A stretch of 45,010 bases of DNA from Candidatus Gastranaerophilales bacterium (GTDB taxonomy: Bacteria; Cyanobacteriota; Vampirovibrionia; Gastranaerophilales; Gastranaerophilaceae): contig JAFYOU010000010.1 of the NCBI GenBank assembly GCA_017560095.1, positions 1-45,010 of the forward strand, given 5' to 3'. The notes beneath the pieces are model-generated. The model saw only the letters and a program-made list of their open reading frames with translations. It did not search any database and was not told the DNA's origin. Positions 8,207-16,072 of this stretch are shown here, one piece after another (positions within the stretch are counted from its first letter, which is position 1; each line of letters opens with the position of its first letter). A program made the position numbers and the translations under genes.

Positions 8207-9107
8207 ACAGCTTCTTGAAATAATTTTTACCCTTAGTACTTTTATCAGTAAATAATTCAATTCTACGTCTTATCAAGCGAACTTTGTCTTCTTCAGTTAT
8301 TGTTTTATTTTGCTCAAGAAAAGCAACGAAATCAAAATGAACTTGTTTAATAAATTCGTATTTAGATTCAGCTACATCAATTTTTGCAATTTCCATAGCG
8401 CTGACAATTAAATTAATTTCATCCAAAGTCACTGTTTTTTTGCAACTTTGCAATTTAATTTTAATATTTTCAAAATATCTAATATCTTCAATTGTCAATT
8501 TTGTTTGATATTGCAATAAATCCTCAGATAAAAATTCATTCAAATTTTCTAAAATCAAATTCCATAAATAACAAAACTCATCAGGATTACTTTTGTTTAT
8601 CGTATTTAATGGCAAATAATCACTATCATTACTTTTTAACACATTGTTAAATTTAAAAGTTATTTCATTAAGTATAGTTTGATGTGCTTCTTTAGAAATT
8701 TTTTTTACCTCACATAACCAATTAATCGCTTGGATTAATTGGTTATAAATTTCTTGCGATTTTGTTTTATCAATAGATAACTCAAATAATAAATTTTCAA
8801 CAAAATCATTGTAAACCTGATCCGCCCAAAGCAAAATTTGAACATCGTAATGCTTTTGTATTTCCTTAATCAAATATACTTTTTTAGTATTAATAACATC
8901 TTCAACATCGGAATAATTAACATTTTTAACTAGTTTTAAAGCTTCAGAATCAAACTTTTTGACAATATTTTCAAAGTTTAATATAGCATCTTTTGGACTC
9001 CAACTATAATATCCATCTTGTTGAGAATACAAAAGATTGTTAGTTAAAGATGTAATACTATTTATAAACTCCAAATAAACAATACTTTTTGCAACATTTT
9101 GTTCCAT
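8196..9107 (-). CDS. Unknown prophage structural-region protein
   Basis: A 303-residue protein between portal and scaffold genes. It is predicted almost entirely helical, rich in Asn, Lys, Glu and Leu, with no signal peptide or membrane segment. Motifs such as LIKEIQKHYDVQILLWADQVY and IRYFENIKIKLQSCKKTVTLDE suggest helical bundles. The C-terminus is basic (RLIRRRIELFTDKSTKGKNY). GTTTAGGAGTC precedes the ATG. Position suggests a head-assembly role, but I do not recognise a family, and an accessory role is equally possible. Confidence 0.6.
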   Translation of the reverse strand: MEQNVAKSIVYLEFINSITSLTNNLLYSQQDGYYSWSPKDAILNFENIVKKFDSEALKLVKNVNYSDVEDVINTKKVYLIKEIQKHYDVQILLWADQVYNDFVENLLFELSIDKTKSQEIYNQLIQAINWLCEVKKISKEAHQTILNEITFKFNNVLKSNDSDYLPLNTINKSNPDEFCYLWNLILENLNEFLSEDLLQYQTKLTIEDIRYFENIKIKLQSCKKTVTLDEINLIVSAMEIAKIDVAESKYEFIKQVHFDFVAFLEQNKTITEEDKVRLIRRRIELFTDKSTKGKNYFKKLFTF

Positions 9108-9115
9108 TTTGACTC

Positions 9116-10750
9116 CTAAACTATTCCAAATCTTGATAATAAATCAGCACCATACGAATCTACACCACCCATATTTTGAATTATTTGGCTTCCTTCCTTC
9201 AAGGCATTGATTTGCAATTGTTGATTTTGATTCAACTTCATTTCCTCTCTGATTTTTTCAATTTCATCAGACGGAACTATTTGAGTAGGGCTAATGTTTG
9301 CAAAACTTGCATAATCTTCGATTATTTTTTCGCCATTCAACTTTGATTTTAAAATAGGGTCTATTGCATTAGCAATATTAGAAACAAATGTAGTAAATCT
9401 TTCAATACTTGAAATATTAGAAACCTTTTGAGCTTGCGCTAAACTTGAAACAAATTCAATTTGAAATCGACAATTTTTATACTTTTCATTCAAAGGTTCA
9501 ATTATTCCAACTTTTATTTGTTCATCATAAATCCAATTTAAAATTTCCCTTAAAGCGCAATGTATTTGCTCCAACAATGGAGATAAAAGAACCATCTTCT
9601 CTTCTTTCAATTCATTAACTTCTGTTGCGGTTCTTCCGCGTTCTGCCGTATTCAATATCATGGCAAATAAATCGTTATAAAAATGTTCTTTTATTGCTTG
9701 TTTTAACTCATCTTTTTCCTGTTTTAATTCTAAAACTCTTGGGTTAACTTCATATACAGGACTTATTCCACGGCCATTTTCATCTTCTTCAATATACGCA
9801 CCTGGAACATCTGCCAACTTTTTATTTTTTAAACTAGCAGGCCCTTTATAAGTTGGGCAAACTATTTTTTTAACAGCTTTAGCATACTCTTTAACCATGC
9901 TCATTAGCTGCTTTACATCTGCTAAAGCATTAACCCCAGGACAGTCATGGGGATAATCTGTATCCGATGGATTTGACGTTTCAAAAACTACAAAAGGAAA
10001 TTTTTTAAATCCTTTTATTGATAAAAATTCATTCTTTCCAGACAAAATAACAACAGACACATATTTTGAATATTTAGAAGACAAATGTTGTTCTTTATAA
10101 TACTTATTTTCTTCAACAAAATGTATTAATTCAAATTGTTTTAATGGATGTTCTATTGAAACATCATAAATTTCTTTAGGAACGGCATTACCAAACTTTT
10201 CAACAATATTTTTTGCAGTCTCCATATAAATTCTGCAAAACGAATCAATTTTTCCCTTAGAATTTCTTGCATAATAATACGAACCAATAGGCAAAACTTT
10301 AAAGTTAACAACATTATCGTAATCAGGCTCAATACCAACAGCACTAAAACCAAAAACCCCTAGTTGCTTATAAACTTCTGGCAAGCATTGATAAAAATTT
10401 GAACTATAAAGAATTCTTCTGGTTAATTCTTCCTGTTTTGCACACCAATTTTTTAAATAATAATCATTAGCTAAATCAGCACCAGAAAATACTGTTTTAA
10501 ACCAACGGTTAGTCGGACTAGTTGCACCCGACATCATACCTGAAGAAAAATTTCTTAAAGCAATCAAGGGTGTTGAATCAATTATTTTTCTATTTTTTAC
10601 AATTGGCTTTCTTGAGTTCCTTGCGATAAATTGAACACTTCTAGGAAGAAAATAATCAGCAAGCTCTTGCAAGTCAGGCTTAACCACATTAAATATATCC
10701 TCCATTTCTTTTGCACGTTTTTGAAAATAATCTATATTATAAAAAGTCAT
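9116..10750 (-). CDS. Phage portal (head-to-tail connector) protein
   Basis: A 544-residue protein of the podovirus head-to-tail connector family. It forms the dodecameric ring through which DNA is packaged. Recognisable parts are FYNIDYFQKRAKEMEDIF at the start, DYFLPR, the SGMMSGATSPTNRWFKT segment (about 65-85), VFGFSAVGIEPDYDNVVNFKVLPIGSYYYARN (about 145-175), and ERGRTATEVNELKEEKMVLLSPLLEQ (about 365-390). I use the ATG at 10750 rather than an upstream frame start because GGAG lies just before it and the preceding gene's stop is 1 bp away. The C-terminal helix (about 495-544) is Gln-rich. Confidence 0.88.
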   Translation of the reverse strand: MTFYNIDYFQKRAKEMEDIFNVVKPDLQELADYFLPRSVQFIARNSRKPIVKNRKIIDSTPLIALRNFSSGMMSGATSPTNRWFKTVFSGADLANDYYLKNWCAKQEELTRRILYSSNFYQCLPEVYKQLGVFGFSAVGIEPDYDNVVNFKVLPIGSYYYARNSKGKIDSFCRIYMETAKNIVEKFGNAVPKEIYDVSIEHPLKQFELIHFVEENKYYKEQHLSSKYSKYVSVVILSGKNEFLSIKGFKKFPFVVFETSNPSDTDYPHDCPGVNALADVKQLMSMVKEYAKAVKKIVCPTYKGPASLKNKKLADVPGAYIEEDENGRGISPVYEVNPRVLELKQEKDELKQAIKEHFYNDLFAMILNTAERGRTATEVNELKEEKMVLLSPLLEQIHCALREILNWIYDEQIKVGIIEPLNEKYKNCRFQIEFVSSLAQAQKVSNISSIERFTTFVSNIANAIDPILKSKLNGEKIIEDYASFANISPTQIVPSDEIEKIREEMKLNQNQQLQINALKEGSQIIQNMGGVDSYGADLLSRFGIV

Positions 10751-10751
10751 T

Positions 10752-10952
10752 TTATTCTCCCAAAAGTGTCTTTTTGGCAGTATTTGCTTCATCTTCCAAG
10801 CCCAAAGCTGAAGTTTTAATATTTTGTTTAAAACCACTCGCCAATTCATTATTTTGAGAATTTTTAGTCAATGAAGCGTCCGCCTCATGTCTAATAACAG
10901 GGTCTTGAGGTTTAACAACAGGCACAACTGGCGCACTTTTTGCAAAACACAT
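10752..10952 (-). CDS. Small podophage protein with C-terminal KKTLLG motif
   Basis: A 66-residue protein starting MCFAKSAPVVPVVKPQDPVI, with Pro-rich N-terminus, and ending NTAKKTLLGE. Small proteins with this layout are common next to the terminase and portal genes of T7-like podophages; their role is unknown. The ATG at 10952 is chosen because AGAAAGGAG lies upstream. An earlier in-frame start would sit in the terminase gene. The stop is 1 bp from the portal start. Confidence 0.75.
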   Translation of the reverse strand: MCFAKSAPVVPVVKPQDPVIRHEADASLTKNSQNNELASGFKQNIKTSALGLEDEANTAKKTLLGE

Positions 10953-10971
10953 AATAAATCTCCTTTCTAGT

Positions 10972-12297
10972 TTAATCAAAAATATCAAAATCACTCTCAA
11001 CAAAACAGGAATATTCTTGAGTCTGTTTAATAATTAACGAAGAACAATAATTAATTGCATAAAGCGCCATCATAACGCAATCTGCAAAATCCGGGCTTTC
11101 TCCATGCTCTTTTCTTAATTCCTTTTTATCTTGAATAGCAATTAAGCCATTCGGTTTATAAACCTTTTTTATATATTCCAGTTGACGAATTGAATTTCTA
11201 TCGGTAAGTTTTAAATACTTTCTCTCCAAAAAATCTCTTAAAGCTAAATATCCATCAGCCCTTGCATTTAAGGCAAATTTTGATTGAGCTTTATGTGCAC
11301 CCCTAAATCCAATTGCATTACTGATAACTTTTTGTATGCTTATCCAAATCGGATATCCTAAACCATCTGCATCCATAATTAAATTTTTAGGATTCCACGT
11401 TGAAAACAAACTTATAATTTTTCCTTTTGTAACATCAGTATCTGATTCAGACCAACTAACCGTTTCTTTTTCAAGCCATATAAAATTATTTTGTTGCACA
11501 AACAATTTAGCAACACATAAATCAGCACCACTTGCGGACAAATCTACGCTCATAACTGAATTATCAAGATAAGATACATCAACTTCATATTCAAGACTTA
11601 TTGAATCATCTAACATTTTAGATGACAATAAAAATTCATTATTATTGCTCAAAGGATGCCCCAACCAAATGTGATTATAATCATTAATATTTAAATTTTT
11701 TGCAACTAAAGCTTCATTTGTAATTTTTTCGTCAACAAAAGGATTGTCAAAATAATTAATATTTATATGTAAACAATCGCTTCTTTTTGCACAAAAATTG
11801 TACACAGCATCAAATCTAGTATATCTATTCATTGTGAAAATTATTACGGAGTTCTTCTTTCGAACAGTAGGGACTGTTATATCAAGAGTTGTTTTGGTAA
11901 TCGACTGAGCTTCATCAATCCACAAAATGTCAATCCCTTCAAGGCCTTTGATATTGACACTTCCTTGTTCCCTAAAACCTTTAAAGAAAATTTTTGAGCT
12001 AGTTTTTTTATGTATTAATGAATCTTTTTTAATTACATAGGTTAAACCATAAGCTTCAATCAAATCCACAAAAACAGTTTTTACTGACTCATTAATTGAA
12101 TTTTGAATTTCTCTTCCACAACAAATTCTAACATGTCGTTTTTCGCAGATATACAACAAAAATCTTGCAACACTTTGAGTTTTTCCTGAAGCCCTTCCGC
12201 CTTCAAGCAAAAAATAAGAATAGTTATTAAAATTTAAAATAAAAGGATACATTTTTGGAGGAATATTTAAAATTTCAGGAACTATAATTTTATTCAA
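10972..12297 (-). CDS. terL: Terminase large subunit
   Basis: A 441-residue packaging ATPase/nuclease. The Walker A motif GGRASGKT is at 33-40; Walker B with catalytic Glu is ILWIDEAQS (about 123-131). The C-terminal RNase H-like nuclease is marked by VMSVDLSASGADL (about 250-262), LIMDADGLGYP (about 307-317) and a final ESPDFADCVMMALY. It cuts and pumps DNA through the portal. I start at TTG 12297: GGAG lies nine bases before it, and it overlaps the terS stop as TTGAATAA. The other in-frame TTG at 12312 contains the Shine-Dalgarno itself. Confidence 0.92.
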   Translation of the reverse strand: MNKIIVPEILNIPPKMYPFILNFNNYSYFLLEGGRASGKTQSVARFLLYICEKRHVRICCGREIQNSINESVKTVFVDLIEAYGLTYVIKKDSLIHKKTSSKIFFKGFREQGSVNIKGLEGIDILWIDEAQSITKTTLDITVPTVRKKNSVIIFTMNRYTRFDAVYNFCAKRSDCLHININYFDNPFVDEKITNEALVAKNLNINDYNHIWLGHPLSNNNEFLLSSKMLDDSISLEYEVDVSYLDNSVMSVDLSASGADLCVAKLFVQQNNFIWLEKETVSWSESDTDVTKGKIISLFSTWNPKNLIMDADGLGYPIWISIQKVISNAIGFRGAHKAQSKFALNARADGYLALRDFLERKYLKLTDRNSIRQLEYIKKVYKPNGLIAIQDKKELRKEHGESPDFADCVMMALYAINYCSSLIIKQTQEYSCFVESDFDIFD

Positions 12298-12592
12298 AAA
12301 ATTCTTCTCCAATGTTTAATTTTAATTGTTCGCCATCAATTACAATTTCTTTCATTTGAATTGCATTAATAAATTGCTTATTTTCAACTTTATATAATCC
12401 TGCCACTTTTGCTTTATTCTCAATCGCTCTTAATGCAGCAGAAATATTAGGATTACCGTTTTTATCGAAACAATTAAGTGCAATTTTTTTAATTTCATCA
12501 AATTCTCTTAATGCATCATCTAAAGAATAACCAATATTTTTATCAACAACTTTTGGCTTATATGAAATTAAATTATTTATTTCATTATCCAT
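12290..12592 (-). CDS. terS: Probable terminase small subunit
   Basis: A 100-residue helical protein directly upstream of terL and overlapping it by 8 bp. The segment KIALNCFDKNGNPNISAALRAIENKAKVAGLYKVE (about 36-70) resembles small terminases, where a helical hairpin precedes 'A..ALRAIE...KLLGLY'. Small terminases recognise the packaging site and stimulate TerL. The N-terminus is too short for a complete helix-turn-helix of the usual type. Position is the strongest evidence. Its ATG overlaps the upstream stop as ATGGATAA. Confidence 0.7.
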   Translation of the reverse strand: MDNEINNLISYKPKVVDKNIGYSLDDALREFDEIKKIALNCFDKNGNPNISAALRAIENKAKVAGLYKVENKQFINAIQMKEIVIDGEQLKLNIGEEFFE

Positions 12593-12965
12593 TTTCGATT
12601 TTTTTAACTAAAATCTTATTTCCCCAAAAATCACAAGCGTACTGTTCAATAGCGATTGTTTTTCCATTTTTCTTAATTTCTTTATTTAAACCATACTTAA
12701 AACCAGAAGGCATTTTATATTTTTCCTTAAAACCAAGCATGGTTGACACTATATCTTTCTTAAGCTGATTTTTAATACGAATTGCCCCACCGGAATAATA
12801 ATATTTTTCAAAATATTCTTCATTATCATTAACACATGAATATAAAACCATTTCTTTATTACAAATAGGACAATTTGCAAGATATAACTTTCTTTTAGTT
12901 TCATTATCTCTATCAAGCAAAAACCAAATATCTTGAGCCCTAAAAACACTGTTACAGTGACGCAT
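12585..12965 (-). CDS. Small cysteine-containing protein at the head of the late operon
   Basis: A 126-residue protein with CPICNKEM (about 32-39), a possible half zinc knuckle, and further Cys at about 44 and 110. RAQDIWFLLDRDNETKRKLYLANC precedes it. It is the first gene of the minus-strand virion operon and overlaps terS by 8 bp. No family recognised. A role as a packaging or late-expression accessory would fit the position but is only a guess. The Shine-Dalgarno is weak, and a -10-like TAGAAT sits only four bases before the ATG, so the transcript could be nearly leaderless. Confidence 0.6.
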   Translation of the reverse strand: MRHCNSVFRAQDIWFLLDRDNETKRKLYLANCPICNKEMVLYSCVNDNEEYFEKYYYSGGAIRIKNQLKKDIVSTMLGFKEKYKMPSGFKYGLNKEIKKNGKTIAIEQYACDFWGNKILVKKIENG

Positions 12966-13055
12966 AACTATTCTATCCTATACTTTAAGTTGATATCAAA
13001 AATAAAATTCCAGACATAATTATCCTATATTTATTTCGCCAGCCTCGTTTCTCAA

Positions 13056-13080
13056 CCCCAAACAAGCGAGCTTAGCCAGA
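13056..13080 (+). repeat. 25-bp direct repeat, copy 1
   Basis: CCCCAAACAAGCGAGCTTAG followed by CCAGA. The identical 25 bases recur at 13169-13193. Copy 1 continues into CTTGGCTTAGCGAGG and GGTTGGGG, giving an imperfect hairpin (CCCCAA.C / GTTGGGG outside, AGCCA / TGGCT inside). Confidence 0.85.
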
Positions 13081-13168
13081 CTTGGCTTAGCGAGGGCAGG
13101 TTGGGGCATAAGGCGTGTGAGCAATGGTACAGCAAGCGTTGAGCTTGGTGAACTATTGCAAAACCGTA

Positions 13169-13193
13169 CCCCAAACAAGCGAGCTTAGCCAGA
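13169..13193 (+). repeat. 25-bp direct repeat, copy 2
   Basis: Identical in all 25 bases to copy 1, with start-to-start spacing of 113 bp. It is followed by TTCACCAAAGCC rather than the hairpin partner of copy 1. Confidence 0.85.
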
Positions 13194-13330
13194 TTCACCA
13201 AAGCCACAATGTTGAAGTGATACAAATTTGAATTGTTCGAAATTTACATTTTCAAATTAGCACATTTACATCAAAATCTCTCGTATTTTAATCAAAATTT
13301 GAAAGAACTTACAAATTTTATCGCAATTTG

Positions 13331-13359
13331 TTGAAAATTATTTTTGTTTATTCTATAAT
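13331..13359 (+). promoter_or_regulatory. Promoter of tRNA-His
   Basis: TTGAAA (13331-13336), 17-bp spacer, perfect TATAAT (13354-13359). The expected start point is about ten bases before the mature tRNA 5' end. Confidence 0.8.
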
Positions 13360-13376
13360 TGTTTAGCAATACTCAT

Positions 13377-13453
13377 GGCGGGTGTCGCCAAGTGGTTAAG
13401 GCCTCGGATTGTGGTTCCGATATTCGTGGGTTCGAACCCCATCACCCGCCCCA
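13377..13453 (+). tRNA. tRNA-His (GTG)
   Basis: A complete cloverleaf. The acceptor arm GGCGGGTG pairs with CACCCGCC, including the extra G-1 opposite C73 that marks tRNA-His. The D-arm region is GCCAAGTGGTTAAGGC. The anticodon arm CGGATTGTGGTTCCG carries GTG. The T-arm is GTGGGTTCGAACCCCAT, and the 3' CCA is encoded. Its own promoter precedes it and a hairpin terminator follows. Confidence 0.97.
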
Positions 13454-13455
13454 TA
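13443..13455 (+). repeat. 13-bp tRNA-His 3'-end sequence, copy 1 (att-like)
   Basis: CACCCGCCCCATA, the last bases of tRNA-His plus two. The same 13 bases recur at 14833-14845. Integrative elements use tRNA 3' ends in this way. Confidence 0.6.
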
Positions 13456-13460
13456 TTAAA

Positions 13461-13488
13461 AAATAGAGCCAAAAACAGGCTCTATTTT
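13461..13488 (+). terminator. Terminator of tRNA-His
   Basis: AAATAGAGCC and GGCTCTATTT form a 10-bp stem with an 8-base loop; the A and T arms make it usable in both directions. Confidence 0.8.
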
Positions 13489-13639
13489 AGTATTCACAAC
13501 AGTTTTAGCAGGTTTGATGTATTTTTTCATCTCAGTGTATCTGTACGGCTAATATTTTCAAGTAATTTCAATAACATTGATTTTAATCAACTTTATTAGT
13601 AATTTGTTACTCGCAATTTAATCTAAAATCGCTAACCGT

Positions 13640-14623
13640 TCAAGGTCTTACAAAATATTGATTCCAGTCTTCTTGGCTTATTGAATCATTGATATTTGCT
13701 CTTGGAGTGCCGTTTCTTGATACATCTGTAACATATAATTTGTCGTCAATATTTTCAAAAAGAAGGTGCTTATCTGATATTGTGGCATACGATAGTTCTT
13801 CAGGCACATTAATTCTCTTCATATTATCATCCGGGCTGGGGTTATATCTTCCAACCACTGCCTTTTCGCCTTCTTTTAGGCTTGTAAGCCCTTTTTGTTC
13901 TCTTGGCAAAAATGATACATAACCATTTTTTCGAGTCGGTAAAACAAATATATCTTTGCATTTATCTAATTCGTTCATATCGCAAAGAAAAATTCTTTCA
14001 CTCTTTGGAAGCAAATAATTTTGATAACCATACCTTTTATAATAATATTCAGCTTCCTTTTGAGGAATTGTATTTAAATATTGAGTATTGTAATCAGTAT
14101 CTTGCGAAAGTTGAGATTTTCTTGCAACAGCTGTTCTATGAATTGCGGATGCGCTGATAATAAAATTTCCATCTTTTTTTGCAATAGTAGCACGGTGGAG
14201 CCAAGGAATAAATAATTGATAATCAGCTTTTGATTTTTTATTACTGGAAAAAGGATTATTATTTATCATTTCAACACTTTCACCGTCTTGAAGTTTTTGA
14301 AATACTTCCTGTTCACCAAGATCTATAGCATATTTTCCGTCAAATACAACAACTGTATCCATTAAAGCATTTTTATCGCCTAAATTTTTTGCTTCAAAAG
14401 TTTGCATGCCGCCATCGTAGCCAACATCAGTACTTGCAAGATAGTATTGGAAGGCTTCATCACCTTCTATAAGTCCTCTTGTTACATTGAATTTAGTGCT
14501 ATTTATTCTTTCAAAACTGTCGCACGGCATTTCGGGTAATTTCGTTTCACCACCTTTAAAATTTAGCAGACTATTTGTTAAAACGCTAGCTTTCGAAACA
14601 CTCATCAGATTATTTATATTCAC
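13640..14623 (-). CDS. FHA-domain protein of unknown role
   Basis: A 327-residue protein. The C-terminal region (about 253-308) has the forkhead-associated signature: VVGR (G258-R259), S283-x-x-H286 and DVSRNGT (N304-G305-T306). FHA domains bind phosphothreonine peptides, so a Ser/Thr kinase partner is expected; none is in the window. The N-terminal 250 residues are unfamiliar, with many aromatics (EAEYYYKRYGYQNYLLPKSER). NFKG at 21-24 is one of several F-[TK]-G motifs in the window. I start at GTG 14623 because AGAAAGGA lies seven bases before it; the longer frame (TTG 14683) has no ribosome site. The gene lies between two tRNA-3'-end repeats. Confidence 0.65.
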   Translation of the reverse strand: MNINNLMSVSKASVLTNSLLNFKGGETKLPEMPCDSFERINSTKFNVTRGLIEGDEAFQYYLASTDVGYDGGMQTFEAKNLGDKNALMDTVVVFDGKYAIDLGEQEVFQKLQDGESVEMINNNPFSSNKKSKADYQLFIPWLHRATIAKKDGNFIISASAIHRTAVARKSQLSQDTDYNTQYLNTIPQKEAEYYYKRYGYQNYLLPKSERIFLCDMNELDKCKDIFVLPTRKNGYVSFLPREQKGLTSLKEGEKAVVGRYNPSPDDNMKRINVPEELSYATISDKHLLFENIDDKLYVTDVSRNGTPRANINDSISQEDWNQYFVRP

Positions 14624-14832
14624 ATACAAATCCTTTCTTGCCTTTATAAAACTATAAAACATATCATGAATATAAATTGCCAAGATATTTTAAAATATGA
14701 AGAATTACAAAAATTACATATTTGTTGAGTCAAACTAAGCATATAATTTTATTTAGTGCAAAATTTCATTAATTTCTAAATGCGCTAACTCTTGAGCTAT
14801 TATTTTAGCGAGGGGTTGTAACCAAGACACGC

Positions 14833-14845
14833 CACCCGCCCCATA
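14833..14845 (+). repeat. 13-bp tRNA-His 3'-end sequence, copy 2, in a decayed tRNA-like 3' half
   Basis: CACCCGCCCCATA, identical to the tRNA-His end. Upstream, GGGGTTGTAACC (14813-14824) resembles a T-arm, and a terminator follows at once. The whole looks like the 3' half of a tRNA gene, but no acceptor 5' strand is present. Confidence 0.5.
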
Positions 14846-14872
14846 AAAAGACCTCTCAGGAGGTCATTTTTT
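14845..14872. terminator. Bidirectional terminator
   Basis: GACCTC (14850-14855), loop TCAG, GAGGTC (14860-14865), flanked by A and T runs. It contains the stop codon of the minus-strand glycerophosphotransferase gene, and in the plus direction it would close the tRNA-like remnant. Confidence 0.8.
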
Positions 14873-15988
14873 AATAATATTATCAATCAACATTTTAGAA
14901 TTATTTGTTTTGCTCCAAAATAATGAATCATTAAGTAAAACAAACTCTTTCTCAAGGTTAAAATCATTATTTATGTAAAACAAGATTTTATCAATTGCAA
15001 ACTTTTGATCTTCAAAGACATTATAAATATTTTTACTGAATTCCAAAAACTTGCTTTCAATTTTTACATCTGTTTCATTAAAATTACAAGAAATAGGATT
15101 ATAAAATACAACAGGTTTATTTTGATAAAAATAATCCCAAAATATACTAGAATAATCAGTAACAAGTAAGTTGGAATTTTGAATACAATAAGAAATCTCG
15201 TTCGGTTTTACAAATTTTATTCTTGGATTTAATTTTGGCAAGTGTTCAGTTTTTCTATACACTTCATGATGCCATGCAAATGCAATTTCGACTTTTTCTG
15301 GAATAGCATCTGATAACAAGGCTAAAAAAGAAGAAATTAAAGAAAAATAATTAGCAATATCTGCTTTTTTATCAAGAAAAGCTTTTCTCCAAGTAAGGAA
15401 TACAAAAATACTTTTGTTGGATTTTAAAGTTGATAACCTATCCCATCGTGGCAAACCCGATAAAATCATCTGGTCATCAGACCAAGAATTATTTTTTTTA
15501 TATAAATCATAAGTATATTTTGTTGGGACTAAAATTTTATTAAAATTATCACAAGAATACAAGTTATCAATAAACTCTTGATGAAAAATTACTCCGTGTT
15601 CAATAAAAATATAATTACTCGATATAGATTTAATTATTTTATCAAGACCACATAATAAACCGTAGCTTGTTAAAATTGCTCTTGATGAAGCAATTAAAGA
15701 GCTATACCTAAAAACAAAATCCCACCTGTTTTTAACATATATTACATCGGAATAGTTTTTTATTTTTTCACAAGATGCGCAATTTTCAAGAGCAATATAT
15801 TTTGATGGAATTTTATTTTTTTGCAACTCAAGAAACAAACTAAAGGCATCTATAGATTCCTGATTTATGTCGTACAAACAATCAAAACACAAAATAACAT
15901 CGTTTTTTTTATTTCTCAAAAAAAACATTTTTAATCCAAAAACACCACAAAACAAAAGATTTTTAATTTTTACAAGAAATCTTTTCAT
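14864..15988 (-). CDS. CDP-glycerol glycerophosphotransferase-like (TagB/TagF family)
   Basis: A 374-residue protein of the family that transfers glycerol phosphate from CDP-glycerol to a wall or surface glycan. Family marks are IEHGVIFH (about 129-136), SGLPRWDRL (about 177-185), a Trp-Arg motif FLTWRKAF, AWHHEVYR, and the late LLVTDYSSIFWDYFYQNKP with catalytic-region DYSS. The N-terminus is basic with a hydrophobic stretch (LLFCGVFGLKMFFL), suiting membrane attachment. It diverges from the polysaccharide operon by 84 bp and probably decorates the same polymer. Gram-negative capsule enzymes also use this fold, so the acceptor is unknown. Confidence 0.8.
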   Translation of the reverse strand: MKRFLVKIKNLLFCGVFGLKMFFLRNKKNDVILCFDCLYDINQESIDAFSLFLELQKNKIPSKYIALENCASCEKIKNYSDVIYVKNRWDFVFRYSSLIASSRAILTSYGLLCGLDKIIKSISSNYIFIEHGVIFHQEFIDNLYSCDNFNKILVPTKYTYDLYKKNNSWSDDQMILSGLPRWDRLSTLKSNKSIFVFLTWRKAFLDKKADIANYFSLISSFLALLSDAIPEKVEIAFAWHHEVYRKTEHLPKLNPRIKFVKPNEISYCIQNSNLLVTDYSSIFWDYFYQNKPVVFYNPISCNFNETDVKIESKFLEFSKNIYNVFEDQKFAIDKILFYINNDFNLEKEFVLLNDSLFWSKTNNSKMLIDNIIKK

Positions 15989-16032
15989 ACAAAATCTATT
16001 TTAACAAATATAAACAAATATAGCCACATATT

Positions 16033-16060
16033 TTGCAATAATAAAATTAATGACTATACT
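16033..16060 (+). promoter_or_regulatory. Promoter of the polysaccharide operon
   Basis: TTGCAA (16033-16038), 16-bp spacer, TATACT (16055-16060). It lies just before the LicD gene and would drive the run of co-directional genes to 24848. Confidence 0.5.
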
Positions 16061-16072
16061 AGAATATAGAAC

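Larger units (their letters stand above)
12966..13376. other. 411-bp gene-free stretch between prophage operon and tRNA-His
   Basis: No supported coding frame. About 13030-13200 is much more GC-rich than its surroundings and holds a 25-bp direct repeat and an imperfect hairpin. About 13200-13370 is extremely AT-rich. The leftmost part carries two TATAGGATA direct repeats (minus strand, near 12973-13028) just before the first prophage gene, which could be an activator or late-promoter element. Confidence 0.5.

Noticed and set aside
9116-10849. Longer 577-codon form of the portal protein
   Set aside because: The first 33 codons overlap the KKTLLG gene in another frame and lack portal features; ATG 10750 has GGAG.
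10752-11003. Longer 83-codon form of the small KKTLLG protein
   Set aside because: The extra 17 residues translate the end of terL; the ATG at 10952 has AAAGGAG.
13030-13200. CRISPR array
   Set aside because: Only two copies of the 25-mer, 113 bases apart, no regular spacers and no cas genes.
13375-13599. Plus-strand frame of 74 codons beginning MAGVAKWLRPRIV
   Set aside because: It is a translation of tRNA-His itself, a common false gene.
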